Both the position numbers and the translations under genes were made by a program. A DNA stretch of 31,031 nt from DASSBG01 sp965651365. GTDB lineage: Bacteria > Pseudomonadota > Gammaproteobacteria > Xanthomonadales > Rhodanobacteraceae. Within the stretch, counting starts at the first letter, position 1. Every line of letters starts with the position of its first letter. A model generated the notes under the pieces. It ran no database searches, was not told the DNA's origin, and worked only from the letters and a program-made list of their open reading frames with translations. The DNA is taken from contig CBFGSA010000017.1 of assembly GCA_965651365.1 (NCBI GenBank), positions 1 through 31,031 of the forward strand, given 5' to 3'. Below, one piece after another: positions 30,375 to 31,031 of this stretch.

Positions 30375-31031
30375 TCAACGCTTTTCGATCGGGATGTAGC
30401 TCTGGTCTTCGGGGCCGATGTAGTTGGCGCCGGGGCGGATGATCTTCCTGTCGTCGCGCTGTTCCATCACGTGCGCGCTCCAGCCGGTGGTGCGGGCGAT
30501 CACGAACAGCGGCGTGAACATGGCGGTGGGCACGCCCAGCATGTGGTAGGCGCTGGCCGAGTACCAGTCGAGGTTCGGGAACATTTTCTTCATGTCCATC
30601 ATGACGTTCTCGATGCGCTCGGAAATCTCGAACAGGCGCGGGTTGCCGCCGTCGCCGCACAACTTGCGGCTGATCTCCTTGATGATCGGATTGCGCGGAT
30701 CGCCGATGGTGTAGACCGGATGGCCGAAGCCGATGATGACTTCCTTGTTGCCGACCCGCTCGCGGATGTCCTTTTCGGCCTCGTCGGCGTCGCGGTAGCG
30801 GCTGATGATTTCCATCGCCACCTCGTTGGCGCCACCGTGCTTGGGCCCGCGCAGCGCGCCGATGGCGCCGGTGATGGCCGAATAGATGTCCGAACCGGTG
30901 CCCGCAATCACGCGGGCAGTGAAGGTCGAGGCATTGAACTCATGCTCGGCGTACAGGATCAGCGACTTGTCCAGCGCATCGACCTGGGCCTCGGTCGGCG
31001 GCTCGCCGTGCAGCAGGTGCAGGAAGTGGCC
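30375..31031 (-). CDS. prpC: 2-methylcitrate synthase PrpC (partial, 5' end outside window)
   Basis: C-terminal 218 residues of a citrate-synthase-fold enzyme that condenses propionyl-CoA with oxaloacetate in the methylcitrate cycle. Reading from the window edge the frame is open: HFLHLLHGEPPTEAQ, then ILYAEHEFNASTFTARVIAG, SDIYSAITGAIGALRGPKHG, GFGHPVYTIGDPRN, MFPNLDWYSASAYHM, GVPTAMFTPLFVIARTTGW, KIIRPGANYIGPED. These run in parallel with E. coli PrpC (389 aa) rather than the TCA citrate synthase GltA. The start codon lies beyond 31031. The rest of the prp operon is expected to the right. Confidence 0.95.
   Translation of the reverse strand, partial: GHFLHLLHGEPPTEAQVDALDKSLILYAEHEFNASTFTARVIAGTGSDIYSAITGAIGALRGPKHGGANEVAMEIISRYRDADEAEKDIRERVGNKEVIIGFGHPVYTIGDPRNPIIKEISRKLCGDGGNPRLFEISERIENVMMDMKKMFPNLDWYSASAYHMLGVPTAMFTPLFVIARTTGWSAHVMEQRDDRKIIRPGANYIGPEDQSYIPIEKR

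Overview
This window looks like a chromosomal core segment of a GC-rich gammaproteobacterium, most probably a member of the Xanthomonadales/Lysobacterales. The order rpoE-rseA-mucD without rseB, continuing into lepA-lepB-DUF4845-rnc-era-recO, is the xanthomonad arrangement. A YtrA-type GntR/ABC operon with a GGTG-N16-CACC operator and many short GTCAT...ATGAC palindromes and 7-bp tandem repeats in the intergenic spaces fit the same group. The call rests on gene order and protein resemblance, not on a marker phylogeny. No tRNA, rRNA, CRISPR array, transposase, integrase or prophage gene was found.

Layout. 1-2.4 kb: nagZ (cell-wall recycling) behind rlmD (23S rRNA methylation), minus strand. 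2.7-5.5 kb: ydbH and a ydbL-like lipoprotein gene (envelope lipid homeostasis), minus. 5.5-6.2 kb: a response regulator with a C-terminal Hpt-like domain, plus strand, packed with no spacer between ydbH (start codons share CATG) and recO (stop codons share TCATGA). 6.2-14.8 kb: a long minus-strand envelope-stress, translation and secretion block reading rpoE, rseA, mucD, lepA, lepB, DUF4845, rnc, era, recO. 15.0-18.1 kb: a translationally coupled pair, a 162-aa protein resembling the N-terminal domain of Ycf46-type AAA proteins followed by a pseudo-receiver/PAS/GAF/GGDEF/EAL protein. 18.3-20.3 kb: a FadB/FadJ-like beta-oxidation enzyme, plus. 20.6-24.7 kb: an EamA transporter, then yaiL, slyX and ugd (one operon), and an FkpA/Mip-like prolyl isomerase closed by a clear intrinsic terminator, all minus. 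25.0-27.5 kb: plus-strand operon of a small membrane/secreted ORF, YtrA-like regulator, ABC ATPase and ABC permease. 27.7-31.0 kb: fumC (minus), a beta-class-like GST (plus), and a Zn-ribbon protein behind the 3' part of prpC (minus), which runs off the window.

How it works together. The central block couples the sigma-E regulon (sigma factor, anti-sigma, periplasmic protease) to membrane-protein export (lepA, lepB) and to RNA processing and ribosome assembly (rnc, era). ydbH/ydbL, fkpA, nagZ, mucD and ugd are all envelope functions. fadJ, fumC and prpC belong to fatty-acid, TCA and propionate carbon flow.

The least ordinary points are the apparent merging of YnbE and YdbL into one lipoprotein beside a short YdbH, the Ycf46-N-like protein coupled to a c-di-GMP enzyme, the degenerate receiver and Hpt domains, the exact YtrA operator ahead of an unrecognised small ORF, and several families of palindromic and heptameric intergenic repeats.
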